DNA from: Dryococelus australis
Taxonomy: Eukaryota > Arthropoda > Insecta > Phasmatodea > Phasmatidae
Direction of reading: 5' to 3'
Length of the DNA stretch: 64,000 bases
Assembly (NCBI GenBank): GCA_029891345.1
Contig: CM057009.1
Span: 228,647,120 to 228,711,119 of the forward strand
Within the stretch, counting starts at the first letter, position 1. Each line of letters starts with the position of its first letter. This document shows positions 9,201 through 22,400 of this stretch, piece by piece. Below the pieces are notes generated by a model. That model searched no databases, had not been told where the DNA came from, and worked only from the letters and a program-made list of their open reading frames with translations. Position numbers and translations under genes: made by a program.

Positions 9201-11235
9201 ATGGCTGCAAGGGATTTTCACCGTAAGGTGCATAAATATTTTATTAGCTGTCATTAGCAATGTACCAAGAGAGAGGTGCAATTGGACCAACATTAAATTA
9301 TGGTATAGTAAAATGGTGTGTATGTTATGCAAGTGTAACTTATTGGTAATTTAAGGTGTTTGTGTGGACCTATTTGTATAGCTATTACAAATATGTCTAT
9401 AACATGATTGAGCTAATGAAGTAGTTTGAATACATGATTCAGTAGACTTAGGACTTAAACATGTTATTGCATATTGCATCTCAATGTCAGTGACTTAAAA
9501 AAATAATATAATGATATGAATGATCTTAGAAAAGTAAATAAATTACAAGTGCCACCTCTATGATTAGAAACAATTACATATTATTTGTAAATATCTACAT
9601 CACAGTAAGAAGTATGTCTCAGGTAATGAAACTATATCATAAAGTATGTGCGAGTTGTGTGAATAACGTAAGACAATAGAATAAGGTATTTCATTCGGAA
9701 CTCTATTGTCATTGATAAGATTTGTTTTATTTTGCCAACACGTCCGGGTAATTGACGTCGCATATTGATAAGATATATTACATGAAGAGCGCTATCTGGG
9801 TGATTTTATAATGATTCCTAAAATAAATTATAGAATTTACGCACGACATCAACGGACAAGTGTAATACAAACAATCAGAATCATAATATATATTTAATTC
9901 TACTACACTAATTGAGTAAGGATTCAAGGCCAAAACTTTTGAAGTTGTATGGTTTAAATTGATATGTGATGGCAGCGATAATGGTTCAATATGAGAAAAA
10001 GGGGAAACACAATCTGTTGTGCAATAATGGAGCATTAAACTGCAGTGCATATCGCACGTAAAATGAAAGAGATAACCAACACACGAGTGCATGCACCAGA
10101 GCGCATTCAGGCCTTCATAAGCGGCACGCCGTTATGGCCTCCATTCAGTGCACACGCGCCACATTCCAGGGCCTGCCTCACCTCCGCTTCCCACCATTGT
10201 GACAATTGTTAAAACGCTGCGCCTTGCATTGACACATGGAAGCGAGTGAACTCTATGCCTCCTTCACTATGTCAGCAAAATTTGTTTGTATTGCTACACC
10301 GCTCTTCTAATAATTTATCAAGTCATAATAATGTACATCTCCATCTTACGTTCCAAGTAACTTTCCATTTCAATCGTAATATTTTCAAATTACCAATAGT
10401 ATTTCTAGATTAATTTATGTATATATAAGATTAATCATATTTTCCAGGTACCTTAAATAACATGATAATACCTCTGTGTGCATCGGTCCTACTCTCATTC
10501 CATATGGAATCTTAAAACTGTTCTATGTTCTTATCTTTGCGATACATAATTATCACTGTTCATTAATTATACACGGGTTTTTATTGCACCGCCACTTCTT
10601 ATAACTAATCCGTGTTGCCTATAGAATTAGTTTTCCTAGGCAACCTCCCTTCACCCCTATCTACCTGTTGTATTTCTTAAGTTAGTTTAGGAAATGTATA
10701 TGTTCAACTCATTTCCCGGAACCTCCCTTCCATTCAATGGTATGCCATCCTTGATAACGGCACGAACAGGGTTGGATTGAACCCTGAAATGAAATAGATC
10801 TGTGCGGCTGATTATTTTCGCCCTAGCAGAATGGATACTTACCTGTTAATATGAACCATTCCCATTTTCTCAAAATTCCATTTTTTTAAATATTTCTATC
10901 TCTATCTGACTTATATTATGTTTTAATTCATTGCAAACAGTTCCTTTATGTTTAAAAGATTTATAATATTAAGACTTTTATATTGATTGCTACCCAAATT
11001 TCAATGTCACATGATTTTTGCTTCTGCATTGATGTACACACAAATGGTAGTCAATTGGTACTGTAGGTACACATTTTTAATTTTGCGTAATTTATAAAGT
11101 AGGCGTCAGAGTCTTTTCAAAGGACAGCTAATTCTGTTTGAACTCACAATTATTTAGAACTTTGATATTCCCAATATGACATGTTGCAAATGATCCATGA
11201 CTTCCGCTTGGTTCTTTCATGTCACAGAATGTATT
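9201..11235. other. AT-rich intergenic DNA, nothing recognised
   Basis: No family signature or repeat array was found. A GC-richer island at about 10095-10215 and a short inverted repeat, gttgccta/taggcaac at about 10614-10645, stand out only slightly. Confidence 0.45.
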
Positions 11236-11700
11236 TTTCAGACTATACCTCTAAGTTTCATACACCCGAAGGGCAAACCCGCCCGCCGAAATTTTGTCCC
11301 GTGACAGGCAGCAGTGTCCACGGCGTGGGTTAACAAGCACATTCCTGCCACTCGCCGAGCGTTCGAGCGAATGTCTTCTGTCTTCTTCCAGTAGCAGGGC
11401 TCCAGGCTTACCAACTCCTCTCTTGCCACTCGTCGTTCCCACAGTAGCACGGCGATGTCCGTCATGCCGGCCGCCGAGGTAGGCTGCACTGCGCAAGAGC
11501 GGAGCCGCTCTGCAGAGGAGCATGGCGTTGCTGGGGCAACAAAACGGCACAAGTTGTGCTGCCTTCAGGGAGTGGGGGGCCCTTTCCCCAACCATTTTGC
11601 CTTCATGGCATTGCTAGTGTTTTGTTTTTGTCTACAGCTGAGCTTCCCCCCGTCCTACGCCTTATAAAAATGTGCTGACTTCGTTACGTCATTGCAGAAC
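11236..11700. other. GC-rich island, possible promoter or LTR piece
   Basis: This segment is clearly richer in C and G than its flanks and contains several overlapping short frames on both strands, none with a family signature. It ends at 'ccttataaaaatgtgctgac', and the region to the right is pyrimidine-rich. It could be the promoter portion of a TE; the evidence is composition only. Confidence 0.25.
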
Positions 11701-14700
11701 TGGCCCTTATCCAAACCGACATTCTCGTGCCGTGCACACTAATTGTGCCCTTATTTCGGATGTTACCTGGATTAAATTTTTATTTTTTTATTTAAGCTCC
11801 TATTTCCTTTTACTACACAAAATTGCCTTTTGATTTCCTTATACATGACGTTTTAACTGACTTTTACAGCTTTATTTTGCTAATGCCTCCCGAATATTTA
11901 AAAATTTACACCTAAATGATTGGACTTATTGTTCACTTTTATGAGTTCATTTTGCTATATTTATAGCGGGCTCACTTGACTTATCTATGTATTTATGTCC
12001 AACAGCATTTTAAGCGAGATATAAATTGTTCAATTTCTACAGTAGCGTTCACATTCTGCCTAGTGGGTGCAGACAATGTGGTATAAATTTACTCCCATAT
12101 ATTATTATATTCTACTATATTCCGGCCTAAGGGGCTTTCACACAACAAACAGAAAAATAGAGAACATTACCTTTTACAGAATAGTTCATTTGCGCTTAAT
12201 TTGGCGTGTTCCTACTGTTCAGGTAGGCTATTGCATATTCCATTTCTACCTGCGTTTATTAAACTGCCATTGTTTTGACTCCCCTCGCCATAGAGTTCCA
12301 GAATCTATACATTTATTTAGTAGCATTTTACATTTTTGTGATTTTACTTTGACCAACAGGTCTCGCCTTACTTATATATATATATATATATACACTCATA
12401 TAAAATTGAGAATTGAAATAGCATGCCTCCTGGCATTATGTGTGTTTACAAATACTTGATACTTAGGACTTTTTATTAATATTAAAACTGTTTGCTACTT
12501 TGCCAATCTCTTCCTGCCTTCTGAGCAGTAACTAGGTATTACACCGTCATTTTCAAGTGATAAATTCTATTCCTAATATCATATTGTATCTGCTCATAAT
12601 ATACAGGATTATTTACTTTCACTCCCTATGGAGGAGAATTACACCAATACTATTTGCACCGCTTGTCCCTTAGACCTGAAGGTTTACACGTATTATTTCG
12701 TATGGTAGTCTTACCTATTATTTTGCTTTAGAGGGAAAATATTCTGAAGGTATTGAGTTTGGTTACTTAAGAGTCAATGCCTATTTGTGTGTGAGGATTC
12801 AAAATATTGTTTATGATATTTTCCAGATATGACCAATCTTTCTTTATGACCTCTTAGTAGATGTTCACATAAAAAAAAAAAAGTGAAAACCAAGTACCGA
12901 TCTGCCATCAGAGTAACATTGTATGGTTACATTCTGAAAATTCCAGTCCTAATTGTTATTATTGTGTTCATGCATATCTGCTCTTCCGGCAGACTATGTA
13001 TCATATATTAATTAATTTTCTCCTCCCATTGGAGTGTTACAGTTCTGTGTTTTTATACTATGGCTATTTTCTAGTATTTTCACTTAGGCATTCTGGCCAG
13101 TGTTTATTATACATTATGATATTTTTACACATGCCTCATGGCATTCTGTACTAACAATCTATTAATTTATCACTCCTGCCTTGTGTGCAGAAGATATGTG
13201 TCTGGGTATATTGCATTTAACTTATACCGGCCATCATGTGTTCTGTCACTTAGTGATATTTCTCCCTAATTTGTAAGGAGTACTCTACCCTTTTTACTAC
13301 CCACCTTCCATATCTGCAGATTTTATTATGTTCTTTTGTATGTATGATGGTCAAGACATTTTTTATGAAAAACAACAAAACCTACCGCTAGCAAGTAAGA
13401 TGTTTGTAAAAATGCTCCTGTGTTTCGGTTAAGTTTGCTATTCTAAACATGATAAGCTTTTACAAATTCTTTTACATAATACTTTATATTTCGTTTGTTT
13501 TCGTTAATACCATCTTCAGGCATGAGGTTATATTTATTGCTGAAGTGCAGATAAGTATTCACCAGTGACGGACACTTATGAAAACTTTCACTGCAGTGAA
13601 CCTTCCTAAAAGACGGTGTCACGTACAAATATTGCTTTCACATAATTCCGTGTCCCTCCGCGAACTTTACACTCCTGCGCGAGTTTTATTCTATGTGTGA
13701 ACACTGTGAAATAGAGAGATGTGGACTTTCAGTGAAAAGCGAAGGGATCCCACTTACACAAACTTTCTTACCATGGCGTCTGCACATATCAATAGTCAAT
13801 TATATATTTTTCAACTCTTTTCTGTTTAATCTCTCAGTATTTAGTTTCTTATAAAATGATATATATAATGTAAACCTTCGTTATCAATGCCATTCAATAT
13901 GTGTATTCATTCACTGTTTTATATGTATAGAATTTTTGTACGTATCTGTATGTAGCCACATATCCTCCTTCTACCGGTGTATATATGTAAGTAATTTTGT
14001 GCCAACAAAGCACGCACTTGAGACGGGCTATTATCTGCCCCCTAAGGTATCCTGCTCCTGCAAGACAAACAAAATACGACCTCTGGAGGGTCACCTGCAT
14101 TTCTTACAGGTTGTCTTTCTCCATTGCAAAACTTTTCCTCAGTACACTCAAACTTTTAATTTTATTTAACGATTTTAACATTCACTTTTGTTAATTCAAT
14201 TGTCAACTTATTATTGTTTCAGCCAGCAGGCGATTTTGTTGTTCCTCCCTACTTGTAAATCTTTTTAGCATTATTGCTCGGTCACGTTGTTCAGCGCACC
14301 TGTACCAAGAGTGCTCCAAACTTTAAAAACTTCCTCTCCCCATGTCCATCGTCTAGCCTTCAGTGTTTACATTTTGACATAACATGTGGCGGTGGACATA
14401 TTTCCTTCCCTCCTGTGGTTGCGTTGATCAACTTGGACAGATAGATTAGAGGTACTTTTGGCCAAACCACTCTTGTTAATCTTTTGTATATTGCTTATTA
14501 CCATTTCAATGTTTACCGATTTTAACACACCCTACCTTGCCAATTGCTACCATTTCCTCTTAATCTATTATATCTTAATTAATTTATTATATTGTTGTTT
14601 TCGACGAGGTCTCTAGTTTCGCCTTGCCGCTCCGGTACAGCTCTTAAATATTGTTGCGTATGCCACCATTCGTCGTCGTCTGCCCCTGACCTGACCTCCT

Positions 14701-14808
14701 CAGACTCCATCGCAGCTACAACCCTTGGACGGCTCCAACTTGTTTATTGATATTTTTCTCCACAACTGCCAACATACGGTACAGCTGTTTATTTGACCTG
14801 GGCGGTAG
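11701..14808 (+). mobile_element. Putative 3' internal region of the LTR element ending at 15565
   Basis: This stretch is pyrimidine-rich on the plus strand and lies directly upstream of LTR 1. Its right part resembles the DNA upstream of LTR 2: both have 'ccatgtccaycgyctag' (about 14341 and 37609) followed about 50 bp later by 'ggyggacatayttccttcc'. That is what two 3' internal regions of related elements would show. No gag, pol or env motif is visible in it, so the coding part is either further left and lost, or absent. The left border is a guess. It contains a (TA)n microsatellite at about 12373-12392. Confidence 0.35.
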
Positions 14809-15275
14809 TGTAGCGGCCAGAGGAGAGTCGCACACGAAAGTGCATGCTAAAGTACGACGCACTATCGATTTCGATCGCTTGTGAAACATCACCGGTGACC
14901 TACTGAGGGCATTGCGTATATAAGGCCAGTAACGCCACACCCCGCCTCCTAGAGTCACGCCGACGCCAGAGGTACTGCTATGTTAGTTGCCAGGCCTGGC
15001 AATATGAGCATCAAGATGTTGAGGCCTTGATGAGCTTCCAGGTCCTTTTCTGTGAAATTGGTGAGCATACCTCCTGCTAGCTGTTAGGGCGCAAGTCATC
15101 CTTCAAGACCTCATCAATCCCCCCTTTAGAAAAATAATTAATAATTGGCTATGCTAGGGACTTGAGGTTGTTTCCAGTATTGCGGCTTAATGGCACCGAG
15201 CCGCTTGTGAATAATTGTAAATTGAATATTGTGTATTTATTAATCAGTGTAAAGTATTGTATAATTCCTAATTGC

Positions 15276-15322
<47 letters not shown>
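15276..15322. repeat. (TA)n microsatellite
   Basis: Uninterrupted alternating TA over about 46 bp inside LTR 1. Confidence 0.95.
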
Positions 15323-15325
<3 letters not shown>

Positions 15326-15382
15326 CTGTTAATAAAGTGTTGTTGTATGAACTCCGGTTGGTTGATGATTTCATGAGCTACG

Positions 15383-15431
15383 CCCCATTCTTATAAATTC
15401 GTTCTCCCCGAACGAATTTATAAGAATGGGG
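15383..15431. repeat. Perfect 22-bp inverted repeat (hairpin) in LTR 1
   Basis: The left arm starts ccccattcttataaattc and the right arm ends gaatttataagaatgggg; the arms are perfectly complementary over 22 bp around a 5-base loop (tcccc). A chance perfect stem of this length in 64 kb is unlikely. No counterpart is visible in LTR 2. Confidence 0.95.
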
Positions 15432-15565
15432 TTTTATTTTAATTTTTTTGAATAGTAGTGGAAATAATTAAATAACTTGTGTTAGTGGCCAGAGATAGAG
15501 TTGGAAAGGGGAGACATTACACCGTGTTACTGCTATCCAGAGACTTTATACTCTTGTTAGCTACA

Positions 15566-17024
15566 CTACCATAGGATGTCATGTTAATCATTTATCTGGG
15601 TGTTCAGCGAACATGAAAACAAGTAAAATCTGCAACTCTGCGACTCGTGAATATTAATAATTTTGAATATGGTAACATTATTTTAATGAAGAATTTTTAT
15701 ACTTATTGGGACTGGAATCAGTTAAAAGGTTTTAAAATAGGTTATTTGTGTACAGAGAAAGAAAGCAATCTGTACAGGCATGTTATACATCGAAAATATT
15801 TTGTTCCTAACCAAGCAAAGTCACTACTCATATTCAGTATCTGAAGTGATTATTGAAAATGTGTACAACTTTGCACTGTTTACAACAAATCTTGTCCATG
15901 CTATGAGGCTAACATTTCGTAAGATTACATTGAGGTATTTATGTTTATAACGAGAAAACATTTCTAATATGTTATCTAATGATTATATGGGTGGAAGACT
16001 TATGTTGCAAAGTGCATATGAAATCACAACACGGCTTTTCACAAAATATTTGCCACCCACAAGGTACATTACATTGTGTTTCACTTTAAATCTAATTTAT
16101 TTTTACTTTTCACTATAAAGTAGTAATTTTTCAAATCCTAAACGAGTGCAGGAATGAATACAGTGGCTTATAATGTTTGAGTATCTAAATCACTTAGCTG
16201 CAAATAGCATCATACGGTTACGACCGCTATTTACAGGGACTGATTTAAAGATAAATTTTATTAATGTTTTTACTAAAAAATTGTGAGAATGTTTTGACAT
16301 CCTAGGTGGGCGAATAAATGTTCATAGTAGTCACGGTTACATTACGTGGAGCTACATATAAAATTAATAATTTGACGCCACCAGACATCAAGGTCATGCC
16401 AAGTTCATATGAATGATATTGTTAATATTTGCGAGTTGCTTGAAAGTAACAATTAATTTTCACCCCATCTATTTCAAGAAAACAAATGAAGGCATTGCTA
16501 GTTTTAACGACTCATTTCATAACACCAAAGTGAGAAGTATTCGTTTCATGAAAATAGCATACAAATCAATGGCACAGATTTAAAACTAAAACGATGCAGC
16601 TGACATCAGTACATTTTTATTCAAACTATTAAATATTGTCGTAACTTTCGTCACATATGTCATACCTAGAATGTGAATTGTGATTTGGAGTATGTTATGG
16701 TCAATATTCAAATTGCTATAGTACAACATCATTAGATATTTTGTTGCTTATGTGCTACATACAGAATGTCTTGCAAAACGCATAAATATTACTTATTTAA
16801 AATATTTTGTTGTTCCTGGAACAATTAAATTTTTTCTCAATATTATTTTTAATCTTACAAGCCAAAGTATTCATTTGTCTATATAATTTGTAAATATCAC
16901 GGAATAAATAGGGCTATTGAAATATCAACATAATTTTCACTATCATAAGTTCACACATCAGCTGAAGCAGGATGTTGTATACAGAGCATTGTTTTGTTTC
17001 TGACATGTTACCACACGCTGGCTG
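15566..17024. other. AT-rich DNA; possible 3' UTR at its right end
   Basis: No element recognised. If the exon ending at 17025 is real, its 3' UTR would lie just to the left on the minus strand; the minus-strand hexamer AATAAA at about 16613-16618 would then give a UTR of roughly 400 bp. Confidence 0.35.
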
Positions 17025-17291
17025 TCAAAATCTTGCCATCGTAGCTGAGACGCTGTACCATCTCTTGGGAAGCATGCTGGGTAGTTTTGTATCCTTGGCA
17101 AATAATTCTTTAATGTGTGGGTAACCTTGACCAAGTGGTTTTTTTGCCTGATTTACATAGGAGCTGTAGTTATGAATGAGGAGTATGGGATAAAAAATGT
17201 GGCTGCATTCACAACATATGTCTCGTTTTAAGAGTTCAGATGTTGTATGTTTCACTTTAGATGCCTTTTTGAATTGTTGTATTTCACAGTT
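17025..17291 (-). CDS. Candidate terminal exon of an unrecognised host gene
   Basis: On the minus strand a good 3' splice site (atttttatttctgaccag) is followed by 88 codons open to a TGA at 17025. The peptide begins NCEIQQFKKASKVK, has a cluster LLKRDICCECSH, then a hydrophobic-aromatic stretch FYPILLIHNYSSYV, and ends MLPKRWYSVSATMARF. Residue make-up looks like a folded protein, unlike the low-complexity frames around it. The donor of the next candidate exon upstream (19321-19402) has the same phase 0, so the two could splice across a 2.0-kb intron. I do not recognise the protein. Alternative: a chance open frame; the splice site and the cysteine cluster argue mildly against this. Confidence 0.4.
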   Translation of the reverse strand, partial: NCEIQQFKKASKVKHTTSELLKRDICCECSHIFYPILLIHNYSSYVNQAKKPLGQGYPHIKELFAKDTKLPSMLPKRWYSVSATMARF

Positions 17292-19320
17292 CTGGTCAGA
17301 AATAAAAATATTCAGGTTAAAATTAAAAAAAAAAAATTCGGTGTTGGAGGGGGGGGGGGTATGTAGAGAGTACAATAATAGATAATACTTAATTCAATTT
17401 CAGTGAATTTCCCAAAAAAAAATTTTTATATTTCCTAATATCTTCTATTTTTCTATTTATTGTATTATCTAATATTTTCCAACAAACTGAAATTTCCTTA
17501 AAATATATAACTGTAAATTGCACATACTCGCGTTGCGTATAATTTATGGAACTACTTTAGACTACACTTAAGAATTAAATTGTTTTTCGCCTGTATAAGT
17601 TACTGTTAATAACATATGTTAATAGGTAATTTGGGGATACGACATTAAGTATATTTGTTTCTTAAGTTTCATTGGGTATTAATTATGGAGTTATGTCAGT
17701 TTTGTTAGCAAAATTTAGTCACATCACTGTTTTATCTACAAAACGCGCGAATTCGCTTAGTAAGTTAACATTTGAAAATATGTAACAGTACATGAAGCTA
17801 TTGCTGCTGTTGTACTCTTGCACAGAAAACTTATGTATGTACAGCTATTCTGTATTGTAAATTTATGAGTATATAAAGTCTTGTTCGTCAAACTAAATAG
17901 TTTCAATACTCACATTGCGAACATCCTGTCCTACCTAGCTGGCTTTGAACATGTTATTGGTGGTAGTTTTTGTTACTGAAATAATGAAATGGCCAAGTTT
18001 TGTGTACTGAAAAATATTTTATTTTCAGAAAGTGTTTTGTCAATTTTAATGCTGGAAAATAAAAGGCTTTGATATGCTGCAATATAAAGGCCAGTTTTCA
18101 TAGTACAGTTGGTTTAAAGTATAATAGTGCTGTGGTTGTTATCTATACTGCGGTAAAGCTGTAACCTGTGCTTTAGTTGGAATTGAAAAGACACACATGT
18201 TGCATAAAATAATTAATCCATAAGTTTAAAATCCATGCTATAACCCATACCAATTATGAAGATTAATGTGGAAAGAGGTTATTTTTTCACTTCAGAATTT
18301 TTTTTTTCTGTTAATCCCTTTGATTTTCTGAATTGTTTCTGTCCGAAGTTTCGAAAAAGAGATTTGAATATAAGCAGGCATTTAATAAATTGACAATCAT
18401 CAAGACTTGAAGCAATAAATCTTGCTTAAACATGATTAAAGGCTATTCACGGTAAAGTGAGGACTTGTAAGCCCCCTCATTTAGAATAATAGTCAGTACA
18501 TATATATTTTATTTTAAAGTTAAATGTTGACATACAAGTGCGGTGGAATATATACTTGTGTCAAGGTTGTGATAGGATAAAATATGGCTGAAACTAAAGA
18601 GTAACTAGGGTTTCAAAAGTGCTCGTTTTGCCGTTAATTGTAATAAAGTATTTTGTTAGATCATAATTACCAATGTCAGTAGCCTTGTTGAAATTACTGT
18701 TAGCACTGCTTCCTAATACATTTTCATTGGTGTCGACTGACTTGAAAATTTGCACTGGGCCTTCTCTGCTTTTCACTTATAATGTAACATGATAAGTTCA
18801 TTTTGCTATTTGGCTGTTATGAAAATATGTATATTATTCCTGATGTGCTATGCGGATCAACACATCAACCGGTTCCAAGACAGGCAAAAATAGTGACTTA
18901 AATTGTAGTAAATGTGTTGTGGGCACAATTAGGGAGCTGTCACAGTTCTTTGAACTATTAGAAGATGACAGTTGAACTCGAGTTATTAAAAGTTGTTTTT
19001 GTTGTTGTAGTTAACTGCTTATATTGTATAATGTATATATTACTTGACTATTAATAGCATTTTTTTAATGTGTGAAATATTGTCAACAAAGCATTTTAAA
19101 ATGTCAGAAAATTCACTTTTATGTAAATAACTGTTACTGACTGTGTTTTCACATACTTAACAACATTATAGTTTAGTACAACTAATAACTTGACGCGCTT
19201 TCGTGTTCGGAGCTTTTGAGCCCCACAAGAATATAAGAATTTTTCTTTTCCTATTATGCAAAGGTGAATTATAAAAAGGGAAAGCACTGATTCACTCCTA
19301 ATGGTTGAAACTCTGGTTAC
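17292..19320. other. AT-rich DNA, possible intron
   Basis: Would be the intron between the two candidate minus-strand exons. It contains a G run near 17350. One open minus-strand stretch at 18594-18776 (ends FETLVTL) has no convincing splice sites and is not called. Confidence 0.35.
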
Positions 19321-19402
19321 CTTCTTTAGTTTCTGTAGATTTATTGAGTTGGTTGCCTGTCTGGGTCGTGGAGCTTCCCATGTTCTAACATCTGGGGTGA
19401 CA
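19321..19402 (-). CDS. Candidate internal exon upstream of 17025-17291
   Basis: On the minus strand an acceptor (ccacctaatcag, preceded by a ctcctcctcc tract) opens 82 nt encoding VTPDVRTWEAPRPRQATNSI and then NLQKLKK, followed directly by a donor AAG|GTAACC. The donor phase (0) matches the phase of the acceptor at 17291. The plus strand over the same bases also has tidy signals (tttagtttctgtag acceptor near 19338, CATG|GTAAGC donor near 19450) around an open frame, so strand is not certain. Confidence is low until transcript data exist. Confidence 0.25.
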
Positions 19403-22400
19403 CTGATTAGGTGGATTGACCTTAATTGGAGGAGGAGTATCAAACCCCATGGTAAGCTTGATCAGGAATATCTCCCTGCCAGGTAGTGTGGTCCAGCCCA
19501 CCGTAAAGGCTAACAAAAGCTGTGGCACCAGTTGTCACTGGTTTATTCCGGAAAATAACGGATACAAAACCCTGGTGAAATTGGTGAGAGATGTAATGCT
19601 CATGTTGTGTGCGAGAAAAGCTGTGCGCATTTGTGTAAACTTAACAGTGAACCAAGTTATCCACATTCTTAAATCATTTTAAATACTGACCTATACATGA
19701 TATATAAGTTTATAAAAAACTAAACATTCAGTTTTGGTTCCTTAAATGTAAATATTACAGCATGCAAAAATCATGTTCTCCATTACTTGTAAAGTAGTAT
19801 AAAGAAAACAGTTTCACAGAACACTCGTTTTCACATTCTCTGATTTTACATCTACTTTCTCTGGTTTCATGCAAATCTCATACTGCATAATTTCCCTCCT
19901 TTAATTATTTCTGCTTTTTGCAACATTATTAACAGTTCTGTTAAGAAATTTTATGAATAATTATTTTGTTGTGAAAACTTCACTCTGTTTAGTAGTTCTG
20001 ATATTGAAAATAGTCTCTAGAAATTTTGTGAGTATATTAACTAGTGTATTTTGCTGACTGTATAGTTTGCACTGTATTTGTGTAGAGCATGTTTCTTGGA
20101 ACTATTTAGTAAATATTGTGTTGCCAGTTTTGTGATACTGTATGTATCAGCAGTGATCATTCACAAACGAGAGTTGTAAAAATTTTGATGTATCATTTTC
20201 CGTAAGGAAGACACTCACAGCCTCAAGCTCTAATTCCTATTGCACTGAATAACACAACACAAAAGCCTGTTTAATATGCAACATCTACAACCGTAATCAC
20301 TTAGTGGGTTACATACTATGCTGTACACCTAGCAAGCACAATTTACTACATTCTATTTTCTCTATGTCAAGTTCTTTGTATGTGCAGTTGGGTTTCATGT
20401 CCTGCAGATCGAAATTGAGCAATACAGTGGATTCTCGAAAATTAATTTTTAGGAGACAACCAAAAAATCATGACATACAGGCAAATAATAGCTGCAGGCA
20501 TGGATTTTGGATTTGAGAAATATTGTACATAATTAGTGCCAATATATTGTCGTTTTATTTTTTTGTGTAGTTCATTTTAAAGAATTCAAGATTTCATCTT
20601 TAGCACCACAAAAAATATTTTGCAAATTTAAACCAAACTTTTTCTTAAAAGCGTAACCATGAGTGTTTTTATCAATTTCAATTGAATATTTTATATATGC
20701 ACATAACTAAACAAAAAATACACGTAGGCTACTTACAAAACAATTCAGCAGAAAATCCCAATCACTACAAAAACAAAACAGTACCAAGAAATATTATTTG
20801 ACCTATGGTTTACTGTAAGATAAAAAACAAATTACAGATGGTATATTACCATTGCTATTAAAGCATTACAATGGTTTATGTTTATTTGAAATTTAACTAC
20901 AGTTGACAGTCGAACCGCTAAATAAAATTGGTCAAAATCTGTTAGAAATTCTCGCCACAGGGGATTTGAATTGAACGCGGGCACGCCTAGGAAGATAGAC
21001 TTCGCTAGGAAGATAGACTTCGCGCGACACGACACTATGCAAGGGGTCCTTTGTTATGCACTGATACTTGTAGTGTTAACTTTCTCAAAAGCCTGATGCG
21101 TGTCAAATTTAACTTTAATTTGTACTTAAACATTCATACTTTCAAATTTAAAATTTATGTTGCCGCGTTTTAAAGCAGAGTAGAGTAAAATATTTTTGCC
21201 GCTGTGTTTTAAGACTGTTTTGTATCAAGTCTGATTTTTCCCTCCGTCCGCCATTTCCTTTCCTCTATTTCCTCACCCACCCATTGATCGATTTGAACAA
21301 TAACCATGTGGGTGTAAACAAACGGAAAGAAGCGGTACTGGCTCCATTTATTAAATGCAGTTCTTTTACAAATGCCAAACAAAACTAACTGAATGTGGCT
21401 ACGTAAAGTCTGGATATTTTCACTACACTGTTTATAAATTATCAATTTATTTAACAGTTTCTTTGCCTCCGTTCTGACCTCCAATCACATGACTGCGATT
21501 TCACATACCAGCGACTCAAATAATTAAGACATTTTGAAAATATTGTAAAATTGTTATTTATTACATTTAAATCTAAAAAAAAAACCATATGTATTAGACC
21601 TATGAGCGTAAATTGCGTTATTTTATGACGTTGGCATAATTTCGGATTTAAACGATTTTATGGCTTCATTTTGTTCTTTGGTGGTTTTATCACTAAATTC
21701 TGTGTTCTTTTGCATACCCAAAATAATTGGGGCTCTATACATAACCTTAAAATTTGTATTTTATCAAACTACCTACAGATTTCATTAAAAAGCCTTATTC
21801 AAGTCAATTTATGATTAAACATTCACTTTAAAATTTAAAAAAATCAGTTCATGGAATTGGGGAAAATTTTATATTTATTTACTATATGTCAATTTTCTTA
21901 TTTGGGTTTATTTGTCTGCCGAGCCATATTCAATCCTATGGTTAAACTTGCCACGGCTGATTTATTCAGACAATTTTTGACAACCATTATTTGCCGAGCA
22001 ATTTTTAAACAAGTGCGATACTAACCAAACCCGCAAGCGATTGCGTCCGATGATGATTACGCCCGTCAAAATTCTGCCACGTGTGCCTTAATCCAAATTC
22101 ACATAGGAAATTCTGTTTGTGTATAACTAAATCATAGAGTGCTGTAAACGCTTAAGAAGAATGAGATGTTCTTTCTCACTGTCACTAACCTAAGAGTACT
22201 ATTATCACTTAAGGACAAAAGTAGTCAAGAGAAGATGAAATGCTGTGTTATTTAAACAATACTATCATTTGCACCAATAATCAATTTTCCATGTTTTGCA
22301 TTCACTTAGCGTTAAAATACTTTATAGAGAGTTGCAATATTTTATTTAGAAATAACAAGCATTTAATTTGTTTTGATATTGAGTTAATGTATTTTTGCAA

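Larger units (their letters stand above)
14809..15565 (+). mobile_element. LTR 1 of a TGTAGC-type LTR retroelement
   Basis: The segment starts TGTAGCGG and ends TTAGCTACA, giving matched TGTAGC/GCTACA termini over 757 bp. A TATA box (GTATATAAGG) lies about 103 bp inside, and AATAAAG (about 15331) could serve as polyadenylation signal. LTR 2 (38085-38776) and LTR 3 (about 63160-63786, minus) share the termini and TATA position. Upstream DNA resembles the 3' internal region of the element ending in LTR 2, and no primer-binding site follows 15565, so it is read as a 3' LTR. It contains a (TA)n tract and a perfect hairpin. Confidence 0.6.

Noticed and set aside
8775..9600. A fourth TGTAGC LTR
   Set aside because: A TGTAGC start and a TATA-like site at matching distance occur, but there is no polypurine tract before it and no GCTACA end at the expected place.
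12067..12459. 130-codon plus-strand frame
   Set aside because: Composition follows the T/C-rich DNA and a (TA)n tract; no motif.
18594..18776. Possible exon between the two candidate exons on the minus strand
   Set aside because: No convincing acceptor, a weak donor, and the flanking candidate exons already join in phase without it.
21209..21484. 91-codon minus-strand frame with protein-like composition
   Set aside because: No ATG start, no splice-supported boundaries and no motif; kept only as a remark.
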